Assembly (NCBI GenBank): GCA_029204225.1
Contig: CM055103.1
Coordinates: 23,180,663 to 23,244,662, forward strand
DNA from: Diphasiastrum complanatum
Lineage: Eukaryota > Streptophyta > Lycopodiopsida > Lycopodiales > Lycopodiaceae
DNA length: 64,000 bases
Direction: 5' to 3'
Below the pieces are notes generated by a model. It was not told the DNA's origin, did no database searches, and was given only the letters and a program-made list of their open reading frames with translations. Made by a program: the position numbers and the translations under genes. Shown piece after piece: positions 29,476 through 40,670 of the stretch. The stretch's first letter is position 1; each line of letters opens with the position of its first letter.

Positions 29476-31639
29476 TCCATCCGACCTTTCCGGTCTGTGG
29501 GACGAGGTGGACATTGTCAGGCGGGTTGCCGACAAGACCAACAAGACCGGTCAGAAGATCGTGCATTGCCGATACTGCCTAATCGAAATAATATGTTGAT
29601 AAACAACAACTTTGTGAACAATTTAAAAGCAAATGAGATTTTTTTTGAGGTTTTGAATAAGTGCATACTTATAATAAAATGTGAATAAAAAATCAAATGA
29701 TCATTATGTCAAATTATTATGCTCTGACGAATTGAAATTATTATCGGTTGAATATAACATGCTATCTTATGCATTTATGGACATTATGATGTGTTTCTAT
29801 ATTGAAAAAATTCCATAGTTAAAATTTGACATTAATCTCAATATGGTATTAATGGATTAAAATATAAGTGTGAGCTAAATTTGCACTTGAAAGGATGCTA
29901 AGTACCTTGAGAGCCATGTGGTAGCTTGCTAAGCTAATTTGTTGATAAAAAGTCGCAATGTTATACACGTTTGTGTGTTTGCAAAGTTGCGTCCCTCACT
30001 CGCTTTAAAGGCCACCTGCTCGGTGCCGCACCAAAAATGGTGCCACCTTAACTGCTACCCCTTGTGGCAGCATGTCCGTCCCCGACAGGCCGCGACTACT
30101 GGACACCTACGGGCCGCGGCTCGTGGCGGGGGAGAACACCATTTCGGAGCGCGTTCTCCGGTTTTGCACCGCTCCTTATGTGGCTGACCCAGAGTTGCTG
30201 CCTGCTTGGCTGGCACGCACGAGGAGAGGGAGTGCATCCTCATCCCGTCCCATTGCCCCTCATCCCCCTCAGACAGTTCTGCCACACGCACCCCCATCTG
30301 CACCCATTCCGGTGGATCCCGTCCCATCACGTCCGCCAGTTGCCACTGCGGTTCCACCACCACGTCCTGTTGCTCGCATGCCCCCAATTTACGATTTTCT
30401 CATGGACTCTCCGCCACTCGAGCAGGCCCAGGATGCTACTGACGAGGCCTTCGAGGATGTGGATGAGATCCCTTCTTCCTTCTCTTCCCATCTGGATGAC
30501 CTCCATAGCCAGCAGTTTTCGTATCTTATGCCAGATCTTGCCCCTCCACCAATGCACCCCACTTATGCTGTTGCACCCATCCCTGCCAGTGCATCCCACT
30601 CTCCCCATTCCACGTCTACAGCCGATGCATCCACTAGTGCCTAGCCTGTCGCGTCATCGTCCATTCCCATCACGGTTGGTGCACCATGCTGGAGGTCCAC
30701 CACCCGTCGCCCACCAGGTAGAGCCCTTGTGTAGCAGACCATTCGTGGCGCGCATCAGCCACACATGGACAGAGAGGCCACACAGGCCGTGGCCAGTTTA
30801 ATTTACGAGCTGAACCTACCTTTTGCCATCACCGATTCTGAGCCCTTCAGAAGGGCATTCCGCCTTGCACAGTCTGTCAGCCCTAGCTGGAGAGTCCCTG
30901 GTTCAGAGATTGTCCGCACACACATGTTGAGGGATAGGGTCGAGTCCTTGTCTAGAGTGATGGGGCCTCTACGCCACCACTGGGCCACTTATGGTTGCAG
31001 CATCATGTCTAATGGCTGGACTAATGTCAGGAGGAGGCCGATCCTCAACATCTTGGTATCCAGCTGCATGGGTACACAGTTTTTGAGAGTCGTGGATTGC
31101 AGTAGAGGGGGGAGATTCATATCTGCAGAGTTCATGTACAACGTCATAGGTCTTCCATCCTGTCCATAGGTCCCCAGCATGTCGTTACGGTGGTGACGGA
31201 CAATGCCACCAACTGCGTTCGGATGGGTGTTCTGCTAGAGGCCGAGTTCCCTCACATCGTCCATACCCCCTGTGCAGTGCACCGTCCCTGGGTTAAAGCC
31301 ATGGTTCGCGAGGCCCTCTTTCTGGTGAATTTTGTCACCAGGAAGAGGCGTGTTCTTGCCATGTTCCGGGTGTTCAGCCATTTGGACCTCCGTAAGCCAG
31401 CCCCCACACGCTTTGCATTCGACTTGGTGGTCATCGACCGTCTGATCAGGTGCAAGGCACAGCTTCTACAGATGGTTGCCAATGATCTTTGTCGTGCCAG
31501 TACGTTTCCGCACACGGAGGATGGGGAGCACTTTTCTTCCACGGTGAGGGGAGACCAGTTCTAGAGGGATGCACAGACATTGTCAGGACTGCTTCGACCG
31601 CTCTACATTGTGCTCCGCATGGCTGACAGCGAGGGGTCC
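29476..31639 (+). pseudogene. hAT E transposase, exon 1 remnant before R3
   Basis: Homology to B begins at CATCCGACCTTTCCGG with no ATG. The BED-finger coding part is split by the AT-rich insertion, and one base is lost after GGTGCCGCACC. The best open piece (30072-30644) runs from MSVPDRPRLLDTYGPR through the Pro-rich linker to a TAG where B has CAG. Another CAG-to-TAG lies at 30732-30734. DUF659 motifs remain but are altered (SNGWTN for SDGWTD). The stretch around CAAHSIDLLMGDIG is partly deleted, and TGG is TAG at 31562-31564. R3 is inserted after ADSEGS. Confidence 0.85.
29588..29981. other. AT-rich insertion inside hAT E exon 1
   Basis: About 395 bp absent from B and D at the same place. 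It is strongly A/T-rich, without a long ORF, inverted termini or an obvious target duplication. It separates the two halves of the BED finger (C-x2-C side from the H side). The boundaries are good to a few bases. Confidence 0.7.
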
Positions 31640-31997
31640 TGTAATAGATCCTAACACCACAGTAGGGCAAACACTAACTAATCCACCCAACCTTGCCTAC
31701 TCCCTGATATAGAGTAAGCCCCTCCTAGCCCAGTGTGAGCACTGGTAGCATGCAACTGCCAAGTGTCGGCCACGTGGCACTGACGTGGTCGACTGCACGT
31801 CGGGACCCAACTGGGGGCCCTATCCTGCTGACAGGGTCCCTAGGCTGTGTTAGGCCCGCCATGGCTATGGACCGTGCTGGGGCACACTACTCACACTGTC
31901 TTGCCCTGTTGGTCATGTACACTGGACACGACCCTGACTGTGGTATCTGACCTATCTGTGTTCCCTAGGGTTCGGCACTGGTTACGAGCTCGTAACA
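31640..31997 (-). repeat. R3 3' LTR (358 bp)
   Basis: Minus-strand TGTTACGAGC...TATTACA, with the same terminal 16-bp palindrome as R1. The G-box hairpin has one arm altered (ACGTGGTCGAC). The polypurine tract is at 31998-32010. Confidence 0.95.
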
Positions 31998-32008
31998 CTC
32001 CCTCCCCC

Positions 32009-35000
32009 TTAAGAACCGTCTTGGTCCTCTAAGACAAAGTCTGGAAAAATCTTGTGAAGGACGGTGCCTCTTTCCCAAGTGGCATTCTCAACAGACTGAT
32101 CATTCCACTTAACCAGATATTCTCGGTATAGAGTATGACGAGTCTGCGTCTCTCTACTATCAAGAATCTCCTCTGGTTCATGTGGAGGTTGTTGAGGATC
32201 CAATGGGAGAACTAGAACACTGTCCCCTACCAGATTATCTGATCTGGTTAAGGCTTTTCGTAACTGACTTACATGAAAGACTGGAAAAACCTTACTGTTG
32301 TGTGGGAGTTCTAGTTCATAGGTGACCTCGCCTAGTCTCCTACTGATGGTAAAGGGACCACAATACCTTGGAGACAACTTAGCACACACTCCTGATTTGA
32401 GGGTTTTAGAGTCAACTGGAACTCTCAAGTAGACTTTCTCACCAGTGGAGAACTGCACATCCTGTCTGTGTGGATCTGCATAATGCCTGGCTCGATCCTG
32501 GGATTGTCTAATGCTACGCTTAGCATGTTCCATCATCTGGTTTAGGTCTTCTAAAAAGTTTCTGGCTGCTTCAACTTTTTCTTGTTTAAACCCTACAGCT
32601 GTGGGTGAGCGTGGCTGAAAACCGTACATCAGCATAAATGGGCTGTATCCCGTAGCTGAATGTTTGGTACTGTTGTAAGCAAACTCTAATATCGAGAGAT
32701 ACTCCTCCCAATTAGTCTGCCTCTTGCTGACGTATGCACGAAGCATATCCTCCAACACTTGATTTACCCTTTCCGTTTGACCGTCCGTCTGTGGATGGTC
32801 GGTGGTACTCATATTAAGTTTAGTATGGAGATGATGGAATACTGCCCTCCAAAAATTTCCAGTAAACTTACTGTCCCGGTCACTGACTATGCCGGAAGGT
32901 AGACCGTACAATTTAAATAGCCCGTCTACAAACAACCTCGCTAACTCTGGAGCTCGAACGGTTGTTTTGGTCGGAATAAAATGAGCCATTTTGGTCAGAC
33001 GGTCAACTGTGACCCATATAGCGTCATTACCCTTTTGGGTTTTAGGCAGGCCTACTATCAAATCCATGGAGATACTCTCCCATTTACCAGCTGGTATTTC
33101 TAAGGAATGCAACAACCCTCCTGCCTTTAAACTCTCTGCTTTATTTACTTGACATTTCTGGCAACTGGTTACATACTGGTGGACGTCCTTTTTCATACTG
33201 GGCCAGAAAAATTGCCTACGAAGAAGCTCATAGGTCTTCTGTATGCCTGGGTGTCCCGCGCTAGGATTGTCATGACATTCATATAGGACCTACTGCCTAT
33301 AATCCTCTGAATTGGGGACACATACTCTATCTCTATAGAGCAAGTACTCATCCTGAATGGAATACTGTTTCCATTTGAATCCTTGAGTCAACTGACCCTC
33401 AACCACAGGGGTTTGCTTGGGTAATACAGGCTCAGAATCCTCAACGTCATCTGACGACGTATACTCGGACTCATCATCATCCTCAACGGAAGCTGCCGTA
33501 TTCTTGGATGAACTGGCACCAGCCCCGGGAACTGGTTCTGGAGTCTGTAACTGTCTGTTCTGGACTGAGTTCCAGATAATAGAGAAGAATGCATCATGCT
33601 GGCATTTCCCTCTCAAGGACTCGAGTAACTCATTACGAATCTGAGTAAAACTCAGCTCGTTTATCATAGGCATTCTGCTAAGGGCATCTGCTACTGTATT
33701 GAATTTTCCACGCCTATATCTGATAGACATGTCAAACTCTTGCATCAACTCTGCCCAACGAGCTTTCCGACCTCTAAGCTCAGGTTGATTGCAAAGGTAT
33801 CTGAGACTCTCATGGTCTGTCAGGACCTCAAAGTTGGGACCATACAAATAATGCCTCCAAGTCTTAAGGGCATGGACCACTGAAAAGAGTTCCTTTTCAT
33901 AGGCACTGTACCTAGTCTGAGCTGGCTCGAGTTTTTTACTCTCGAACGCAACTGGTCGTCCACCCTGAGTTAGCACAGCGCCTACTGCAAAGTCGCTAGC
34001 ATCTGTTTCGACCACAAATGGCTGATTGGGGTCGACGACCTTTAAAACTGGTGCTGTAGCTAAGGTTGTTTTGAGAGCATCAAAGCTCTCCTGTTGTGCG
34101 GACTCCCAAATGAACTCCTTTCCTTTCCCCTTAAGAAGATTTGTCATAGGGACTGCTATCTGAGCATATTCCTTGACAAATCGTCTGTAATATCCCGCCA
34201 GACCAAGAAAGATTTGAAGTTCCAAAATATTCTGAGGTCTCAGCCAACTGAGTATGGCTTTAACCTTATTTGGGTCCATCTTAATCCCATCTGAAGAGAT
34301 AATGTGACCCAAATATGCTACTTCTTCAACGAATAATTCACACTTGGATTGTTTAGCATAAAGCTTATGCTTTCTGAGCAGTCGAAACACCTTTCTGAGG
34401 TGTTTTAGATGCTCCTTCCTCGTTTTGCTGTAGACGAGGATGTCATTTAAAAATACGACTACAAACTTACCCAAGTATGGTCTGAGGACACTGTTCATCA
34501 AGGTCATAAAGGTAGCTGGAGCATTTGTGAGCCCAAATGGCATCACCTTAAACTCATAATGACCGTGACGAGTCCTAAAAGCTGTTTTCGAGACATCTTC
34601 CGATTTTATACGGACTTGATGATATCCCGATCTGAGGTCTATTTTGCTGAAAAACTTAGCCCCGTCGAGTTGATCAAACAACTCGTCTGCCCGAGGCATA
34701 GGGTATTTATTCTTAATTGTGACTTTATTGAGGGCTCTGTAATCTACGCAAAGACGCATAGACCCCTCCTTCTTTTTCACCAATAGGACTAGTGAGGCCC
34801 ATGGTGAACTACTGGTCTGAATTTGGCCTTTCCCAAGATAGTCTGTTAACTGCCTAGTTATTTCTTCATCCTCTGTTCGGCTGACCCGATACGGAGGTTT
34901 AGAAACAGGTGCTGTACCTGGTACTAGGTTTATTACATGATCTACCTCTCTGGTAGGTGGTAAACCATGTGGCAAATCTTCAGGAAAAGCATCTTTAAAT

Positions 35001-36785
35001 TTAGACAATAAAGTTTCTAATTTACTGATTTTCTGCTGAATAGAACTGGAAATAGAAACTTCAGGAATAAACTGAAAGTCACATAAGAATACCTGATGGT
35101 CTTCGTCTCCGATTAGCTGACAGAGCTCTGAACTGCAGACCATAGGGCTGTTGGGAACATCATGCTCCCCATGCAACTGGATCTCTCGGCCTTTATGCTG
35201 AAAGCTGAGGGTGTTCTCCTGATAGTTTCTGTGGAGGGAAGGTCCTAAACTGTAGAGCCAATCTCTCCCGAGAACAATGTCTGTTCGATCCAGGTGCATT
35301 ATCTGAAAGTTTATTTCATCTTGGTACCCCTGAATACCAAGATTTAACTTACTTACCATAGTTTCCCATATTTTTTTATCTTCACCCTTAGCTAATGAAA
35401 CTATGTACCTATGCTGACTAGGTACCTCTGGTAGTTTGAGCTTTTTAACCAGGGTGTGGTTGATGAAATTATGGGTTGCCCCATCATCAACCATGACTCT
35501 TACTGACTGGTTACCAACTTTCCCATGCATACGTACTAGGTCATGCGGCCCAAAGCTGAAGGGTCTCGCTAGCATTGCAGAGGTCAGCTGGCAACAGTGT
35601 TCATGATCTTCATGATACACTTTGATCTCGGAAGCTGCCGAGTCACTGGGGAAACATACAGTCTGAACAAGATGAACTTGTTTTTTATCTTTTTTAGTGA
35701 AAGGCCCCTTGGGACACTGTCTGACTGTGTGTCCCTTGCCCATACACACAAAGCACAAACGTTCTTGTTTGGCTTTCTCAAAATCATCTGGTTTTAAGGG
35801 CTATATGAGTGAAGGGCGTTTCTGAGGAGCTTCACCTTTAAATTTATCTTCTTTCTTTCTTTTTAAAAATTTCTTTTTAAATTGAAAGTCTTTCTTAGGA
35901 AGCTGCTCAGAAAGTGGTTGCTGTCTCGCTCTCTTCCTACCCACTGAATCATCATAGATTTGAGCATATTAGAGAGCTTGCTCAAGGGTAGTAGGCGAGT
36001 TTCTCTGGACCTCTACTTTATATTCATCTTTGAGGCCACGGACAAATCCCCTGATTTTCTGATAGTCATCCATATTTTTAATCTTTAAAATTGCTTCTCG
36101 ATACTGCGAGATATATTGGATGAGGGATTTATCCATTACTGTTCTTTCCCAGGCTTCCCAGGCTCTATCCAGTTCATTCTCTGGTAGAAATTCTCTTAGG
36201 AACTTCTTCAAAAGCTTTCCATGACTGGGGAGTCTGCCCAGTCTCCTGGAGATTTAACCACCACTTATAGGCCATAGGCCCTAAGGAAAGACTGGCCTCA
36301 ATAGCTTGCAAATGGTCAGGGGTCTGTTTAAGAGCATGAATGTTCTTCCATTTGCTGAGGAAGGTTTGTAGAATATCTGCATTTCTATCCTTCTCTTCCC
36401 CATTAAAAGTAGGAGGCTTTAAATCTTTAAAAACACTGGGGTGAGACCGTAAAGTCTCACCCGAAACTGATGGAAGTGGAGAAGGGGATAACTGAGAAGT
36501 GGAGGGAAGGCTTCCTTTCGCGGAACTCAAAATCAAGTTTTTGAGTTCAGCGAACGAGTCGTCCTCACTGGACTTGAAATTGGCTAATGCCAGCTTCAGT
36601 TCATCCACTTCTGTTACCAATTGGAGGAACTGCTCCTTGGTAACCAGTTCGTCGAGTTCTTCGGCGAACTGTTCCTGTTCTTCTACTTCCATGGGTTCCT
36701 TCCCTTTTCTGTAAGCCAAGGCTTCTGTTTCAAGTTCGTCGAAGCCTCTCTCCGGGGGTTGATCAGGTCCCTGAGGAGTGGTCAT
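32009..36785 (-). pseudogene. R3 gag-pol with chromodomain, broken
   Basis: The gag ATG at 36785 opens a 203-codon frame that ends after a 2-nt deletion near 36202. CTCAGA has become CTCTAA near 35970, and CAG is TAG at 35801-35803. From 35758 a frame of 822 codons covers the zinc knuckle ([14 protein letters not shown]), protease, RT, RNase H and linker, ending at a TAG (33290-33292) for CAG. The RT catalytic box is FLNDILVYS: the first Asp of the pair is Asn, which should abolish polymerisation. Integrase and chromodomain (33196-32009, 395 codons) are intact, with all catalytic motifs (MDLIVGLPKT, VSDRDSKF, TERVNQVLE). This gives the best integrase-chromodomain frame of the family here. Confidence 0.92.
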
Positions 36786-37506
36786 CTTCGGAACTGAAAG
36801 AGAGCTACCTTAACTTCTGAAGGAAAAAAAGTCTAAAAGACTAATTTACAACTGTACAAGGGAAAGGAAACTTAGCTCTTTCTGAGAACTGTACTTCCAC
36901 AGAGAGAATACAGAGGTCGGAAAATGTGCAACAAGATCTGAAGCTTTTGCTATCCCCCCTCGCTGGTCTGACAGCATCTCAATTTGTCCACAAAAAGGCA
37001 AATCTGAAGTCCAAAAACCCTTCTGAATTCTGAAATTTCAGAAGTCTCCTACTCGCTGATCTGGTAGGAATCCTCTTGCTCCAAATCTCTGACGTTGGGG
37101 CCCAAAAACTTGTTGAAAAACCAGATTTTCAGAAGCACTGGCAGCGCTGGCCCTGCTCCTCTTTTTTGGCTTCAAACTCGCTGAGAACCAGTAACTTTTT
37201 CCCTGGAAATCGGATGTAGGTCTCTGACTGTACAGCGATGGAGGTGCTGGCTTCTTCCTACTCTAATTTCGCTGGGAAAACTATAGAGAATCCTCTGAAC
37301 TCAGTGAGAAACAGCTGTTTTTTCAGCGAGTTACCTACACTTGGAATCTGACTCCTTGCTACTGTGATTTCTCAGTGGAAATCAGAAGTTTGAAGGCTGC
37401 TCCTACAACGATCCTCCTCCTCTATTCCTCTCTGAGAATCTGAGAAACACTTCCTATCTTCTGATAGCTTTCTCTACTGCTGCTCCTAACTCCCTAGGAT
37501 GGAGAT
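36786..37506 (-). other. R3 untranslated leader
   Basis: Similar in length to the R1 leader but alignable only near the PBS (about 120 bp) and near gag. The central part has different sequence. No long ORF. Confidence 0.7.
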
Positions 37507-37519
37507 GGCTCTGATACCA
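37507..37519 (-). other. R3 primer-binding site, initiator-Met tRNA
   Basis: Minus-strand TGGTATCAGAGCC, one base from the 5' LTR. Confidence 0.92.
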
Positions 37520-37520
37520 G

Positions 37521-37878
37521 TGTAATAGATCCTAACACCACAGTAGGGCAAACACTAACTGATCCACCCAACCTTGCCTACTCCCTGATATAGAGTAAGC
37601 CCCTCCTAGCCCAGTGTAAGGACTGGTAGCATGCAACTGCCAAGTGTCAGCCACGTGGCACTGACGTGGTCGACTGCACGTCGGGACCCAACTGGGGGCC
37701 CTATCCTGCTGACAGGGTCCCTAGGCTGTGTTAGGCCCGCCATGGCTATGGACCGTGCTGGGGCACACTACTCACACTGTCTTGCCCTGTTGGTCATGTA
37801 CACTGGACACGACCCTGACTGTGGTATCTGACCTATCTGTGTTCCCTAGGGTTCGGCACTGGTTACGAGCTCGTAACA
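37521..37878 (-). repeat. R3 5' LTR (358 bp)
   Basis: TG...CA ends. It differs from the 3' LTR at about four positions (for example aactgatcc/aactaatcc and gtgtaagg/gtgtgagc). Confidence 0.95.
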
Positions 37879-39209
37879 GGTCCACACTTGGACTGGTGTA
37901 TGAGCTCATGGACCGGATCGGACAGTTCTTGCAGCTACCCATCTTGCAGCCAGAGAGGTAAGCGGTATAGTGTTGTAATTGGTCTTTATTTTTTCAGTGT
38001 TTGCTAGTTTGTTTTTCTGTTGTTGTTACGTTTTTTCCGTAATTTGCTTCGACTTCGTGCAGGATGACGGAGCTGAGGTTCATTTGGGAGACGCGGTGGA
38101 ACTACTTTCACAGGAGTATCCACAGCGTTGCACACATCTTGCATCCTCTCTTCCTCTCTCCGACACAGATATCAGACAGGGAGCTCGAGGCGGATTGGCT
38201 TGAGTACATCTACAGGGTGGGTCCACACATTGGCTTGGATCCTATCAGACTCATGGAGGAGTTACAGGATGATTCAAGGGATGGTGCACAGGATGAGGCC
38301 CAGAGCTTAAAGCATTTGTATTCAGATGCCCACCTAGACGACTTGATTGCCACATTGGATTCAGAGGCTCAGCAGATGCCGAGTGTCAGGGCACCCACTT
38401 CATCTCTTGCCAGCATGCCATACAGAGTCCCAGCCAGAGCAGCCACATGAGGTGCCTACAGTTCCTCCAGTTCCTCAGAGGGTATAGGTGCGCCGCACAG
38501 CACCTCCAGTGCCACCGATGCCATTGAGGCTTGCAGCCCCACCATCGCCGTCCACTTCTGCAGCACCAGGTCTCCATGGCAGGCCACCATCTGTGCCCAG
38601 GTTTTCTCTTGTAGCACCCACATCCACAGTGGCTCCTCCAGTAGCTCCTGCAGTGGCAGCACCACTTCACATCCTCCTTCTTTGGCAGCACCCACTCCAC
38701 TGGCTCCCCCTTTGGCAGCACCCAGGATGTACCAATACCGGCCACCGCAGCACCCCTTTCAGTACATATCGTCGCTGTACTTGCCTCCTGCACAGCCAGT
38801 TCCTCCACCTGCAGCAGCCCCACGGGCACACTCCACGAGCTCATCCTCCTCGCTCAGCGGCACAGGGAGTTCCCTCTTTTGCTTCCCTATCCCAGCCGGC
38901 CTCAGCTTGGGCCCAGCCTAGCCAGCCAGGTGATTTGCATGGGGGTAACTGCCAGGGAAGAGAGGATGACCGCGCAGGGCTCCAAGTACAACTAGAGGTG
39001 CAGTATTACAGCCAGCTAGAGCAGGTGCTGTTGGTTTGGCTTGCTTGGGGGCTGATGTGGAGGCAGATTGGGATGATGCTAGTGACAAGTCCTCCTCCTC
39101 GGATACACAGCCCATGCTAGTTCCAGACAGGCATAAATATCGGCTACGAGAGTCAGCTCGGGGCCTGAGTTGTCTCCGGAGCATTCGTTTGAGTCAGAGC
39201 CAGAGCATT
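37879..39209 (+). pseudogene. hAT E transposase, segment after R3
   Basis: It resumes with STLGLVYELMDRIGQFLQLP to the exon 1 donor (AGAG/GTAAGC near 37958). Exon 2 starts near 38063 (MTELRFIWETRWNYFHRSIH) and is cut at about 38262 after LMEEL. It joins the exon 4 acidic region (QDDSRDGAQDEAQS). The dimerisation domain and exon 3 are therefore missing. The rest has several frame changes; the second AT-hook codon CGA is TGA. In the terminal 39000s the frame AGAVGLACLGADVEADW is continuous where B has lost 11 nt, which identifies B's second frameshift. Confidence 0.8.
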
Positions 39210-39692
39210 GATTGTGGCTCTGTTATTTTATTTTCAGTAGTTTGTTTCTAGCAGACGGTCGACCATTGTACTCAGACCATTTTTCACATTATATACAATG
39301 TTTGGCGTACTTTATTTGCCGCACTTTGTGCGTGTGTCGCTCTGTACATGTGATGATGTATTTTCAATTTTATGTCATATTCTATGTGCTCATGTGAATC
39401 GTATTTCCAACTAATTTCGATTGAGTGAATGATAGCTTCACATAAATGCACCTACAAAAACACATGTATTACATTTGCACTTAAAAAAATACAGAGATTG
39501 CATTTCACATGACCAGGCTCGAGTTGCACAAAAAACAACTATATATTGATTCAGCCGTTGTATCAAGCTAACATTACATATCCCGTCTTTTTTTTAAGCA
39601 GCCATCTAGTTATTTGCCACACCCTAAACTGCCGAAAATTACATAGCAACATTCCGCCACATACGGCTGGACCTTATCTATTCTAAACATGC

Positions 39693-40024
39693 CTATTGAT
39701 CCTCCACCGACTCCTCGCCCTCGTCACGGGCATTGTTCTGTCGCTCTCGCTCTGCCTCCTGGTTAGCCCGACGTCTGGCTGCCCTTTCCCTGACCATGAT
39801 GAGCTGCCGTCGTGTGAAGTTCATTCCGATCTGCTCATCCAAATCCAGCTCGACAGCAGAGGCAGGGGCCACAGCGGGGGCGGGGATCTGCAGCTCTGGG
39901 TGTCTCTGCCGAGTCTGTCGCAGCATCTCTGCAATGTCTGCCTCTTGCTTCCGATGTCTTTCGTTGTGCCTTCGGATATCTTCCTGGCAAAGCCCTCGGG
40001 CTTCGGTGGTCTGCGCTCTGCCAT
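39693..40024 (-). pseudogene. Second gene of hAT E, frameshifted
   Basis: It starts MAERRPPKPEG like the B protein. A 13-nt deletion near 39985 then shifts the frame. From EMLRQTRQRHPELQIPAPAV to DEGEESVEDQ it is again in the family frame (39926-39693). One 21-nt repeat unit (7 residues, EAARANR-type) is absent in frame relative to B. Sequence change is concentrated in the Pro-rich linker, while LDLDEQIGMNFTRRQLIMVR is unchanged. Confidence 0.6.
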
Positions 40025-40490
40025 CTCGATCGACCTTCTCCTCTCACTGGCTGTCACTGGCTCTCTCATAGCCTCTGAAAATGCCTCTCAGAATGGCATC
40101 GTGAGTGCTTATTTATCCCCACAGCCTGATCGGCCATGTGGATTTCCATCATCACTCCATGTGCCTCTGTACCTGCCCCCATGTGTTGCTCCCCCCCTGT
40201 GTTGCTCTCCCATTGGCCCCATGGTCTGCTCACCCACAGTGCCCATGTGCTGTTGCACCTGTCCCCTGCACCATGTACTGTACCCTCTTTTTTTACACCC
40301 AGAACCCTTTTTTTTTCCATTTTTTTAACCTATTTTGGTAAGTAAAAGGCAATAATTAAATATTAAAAATAAATAAAAGAATATTAAAAATGGTACCGCC
40401 CTGGTACAATGGATCCCAGGGCGGTACCGCATCGGCGGTACCATTGTTATGGTACCGGCGGTACCATACCAGCGGTACCAGGGGACACTA

Positions 40491-40492
<2 letters not shown>
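40025..40492 (+). other. hAT E 3' terminal region with GGTACC palindromes
   Basis: Homologous to 23335-23942, with fewer copies of the short repeats. It ends with the palindromic block 40392-40492. Confidence 0.7.

Positions 40493-40548
<56 letters not shown>
40493..40548. repeat. (TA)n tract
   Basis: About 28 pure TA units between the tails of hAT E and fragment F. Confidence 0.95.
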
Positions 40549-40550
<2 letters not shown>

Positions 40551-40670
40551 TAGTGGCACGTGGTACCGCCATTATGGTACCGCGGTACCATAATGGTGGT
40601 ACCGCGGTTATGGTGCCGCCCTCAGACCAGCGGTACCAGGGCGGCACCACAAAAATAATATTTTTTATTC
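40549..40670 (-). mobile_element. hAT fragment F: inverted, diverged 3' terminus
   Basis: It reads CATAGTGGCACGTGGTACCGCC and continues with GGTACCGCGGTACC-type palindromes and an A/T-rich end. This matches the inverted 3' end of the family at lower identity. It is truncated after about 120 bp and joined to LINE 3' sequence. It forms a tail-to-tail pair with E. Confidence 0.65.

Larger units (their letters stand above)
31640..37878 (-). mobile_element. Ty3/gypsy chromodomain retrotransposon R3 (complete, defective)
   Basis: 6239 bp with 5-bp duplication GGTCC at 31635-31639 and 37879-37883. The 358-bp LTRs differ at about four sites, so it is young but older than R1. Same structure as R1. 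It is inserted in the hAT E transposase, within the segment that matches the end of B exon 1. Coding sequence is nearly identical to R1; the leader is not. Confidence 0.93.
29087..40492 (+). mobile_element. hAT copy E, degenerate, split by Ty3 element R3
   Basis: 5' terminus CATAGGTCCCGCGGTACTGG at 29087; 3' terminus ...CCAGGGGACACTATG at 40492, followed by (TA)n. It contains the AT-rich insertion 29588-29981 and R3 (31640-37883 with its duplication). A deletion at about 38262 removes the end of exon 2, exon 3 and most of exon 4. The second gene and the 3' end are still recognisable. The start codon and many codons are lost, so it is older than B and D. Confidence 0.85.
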
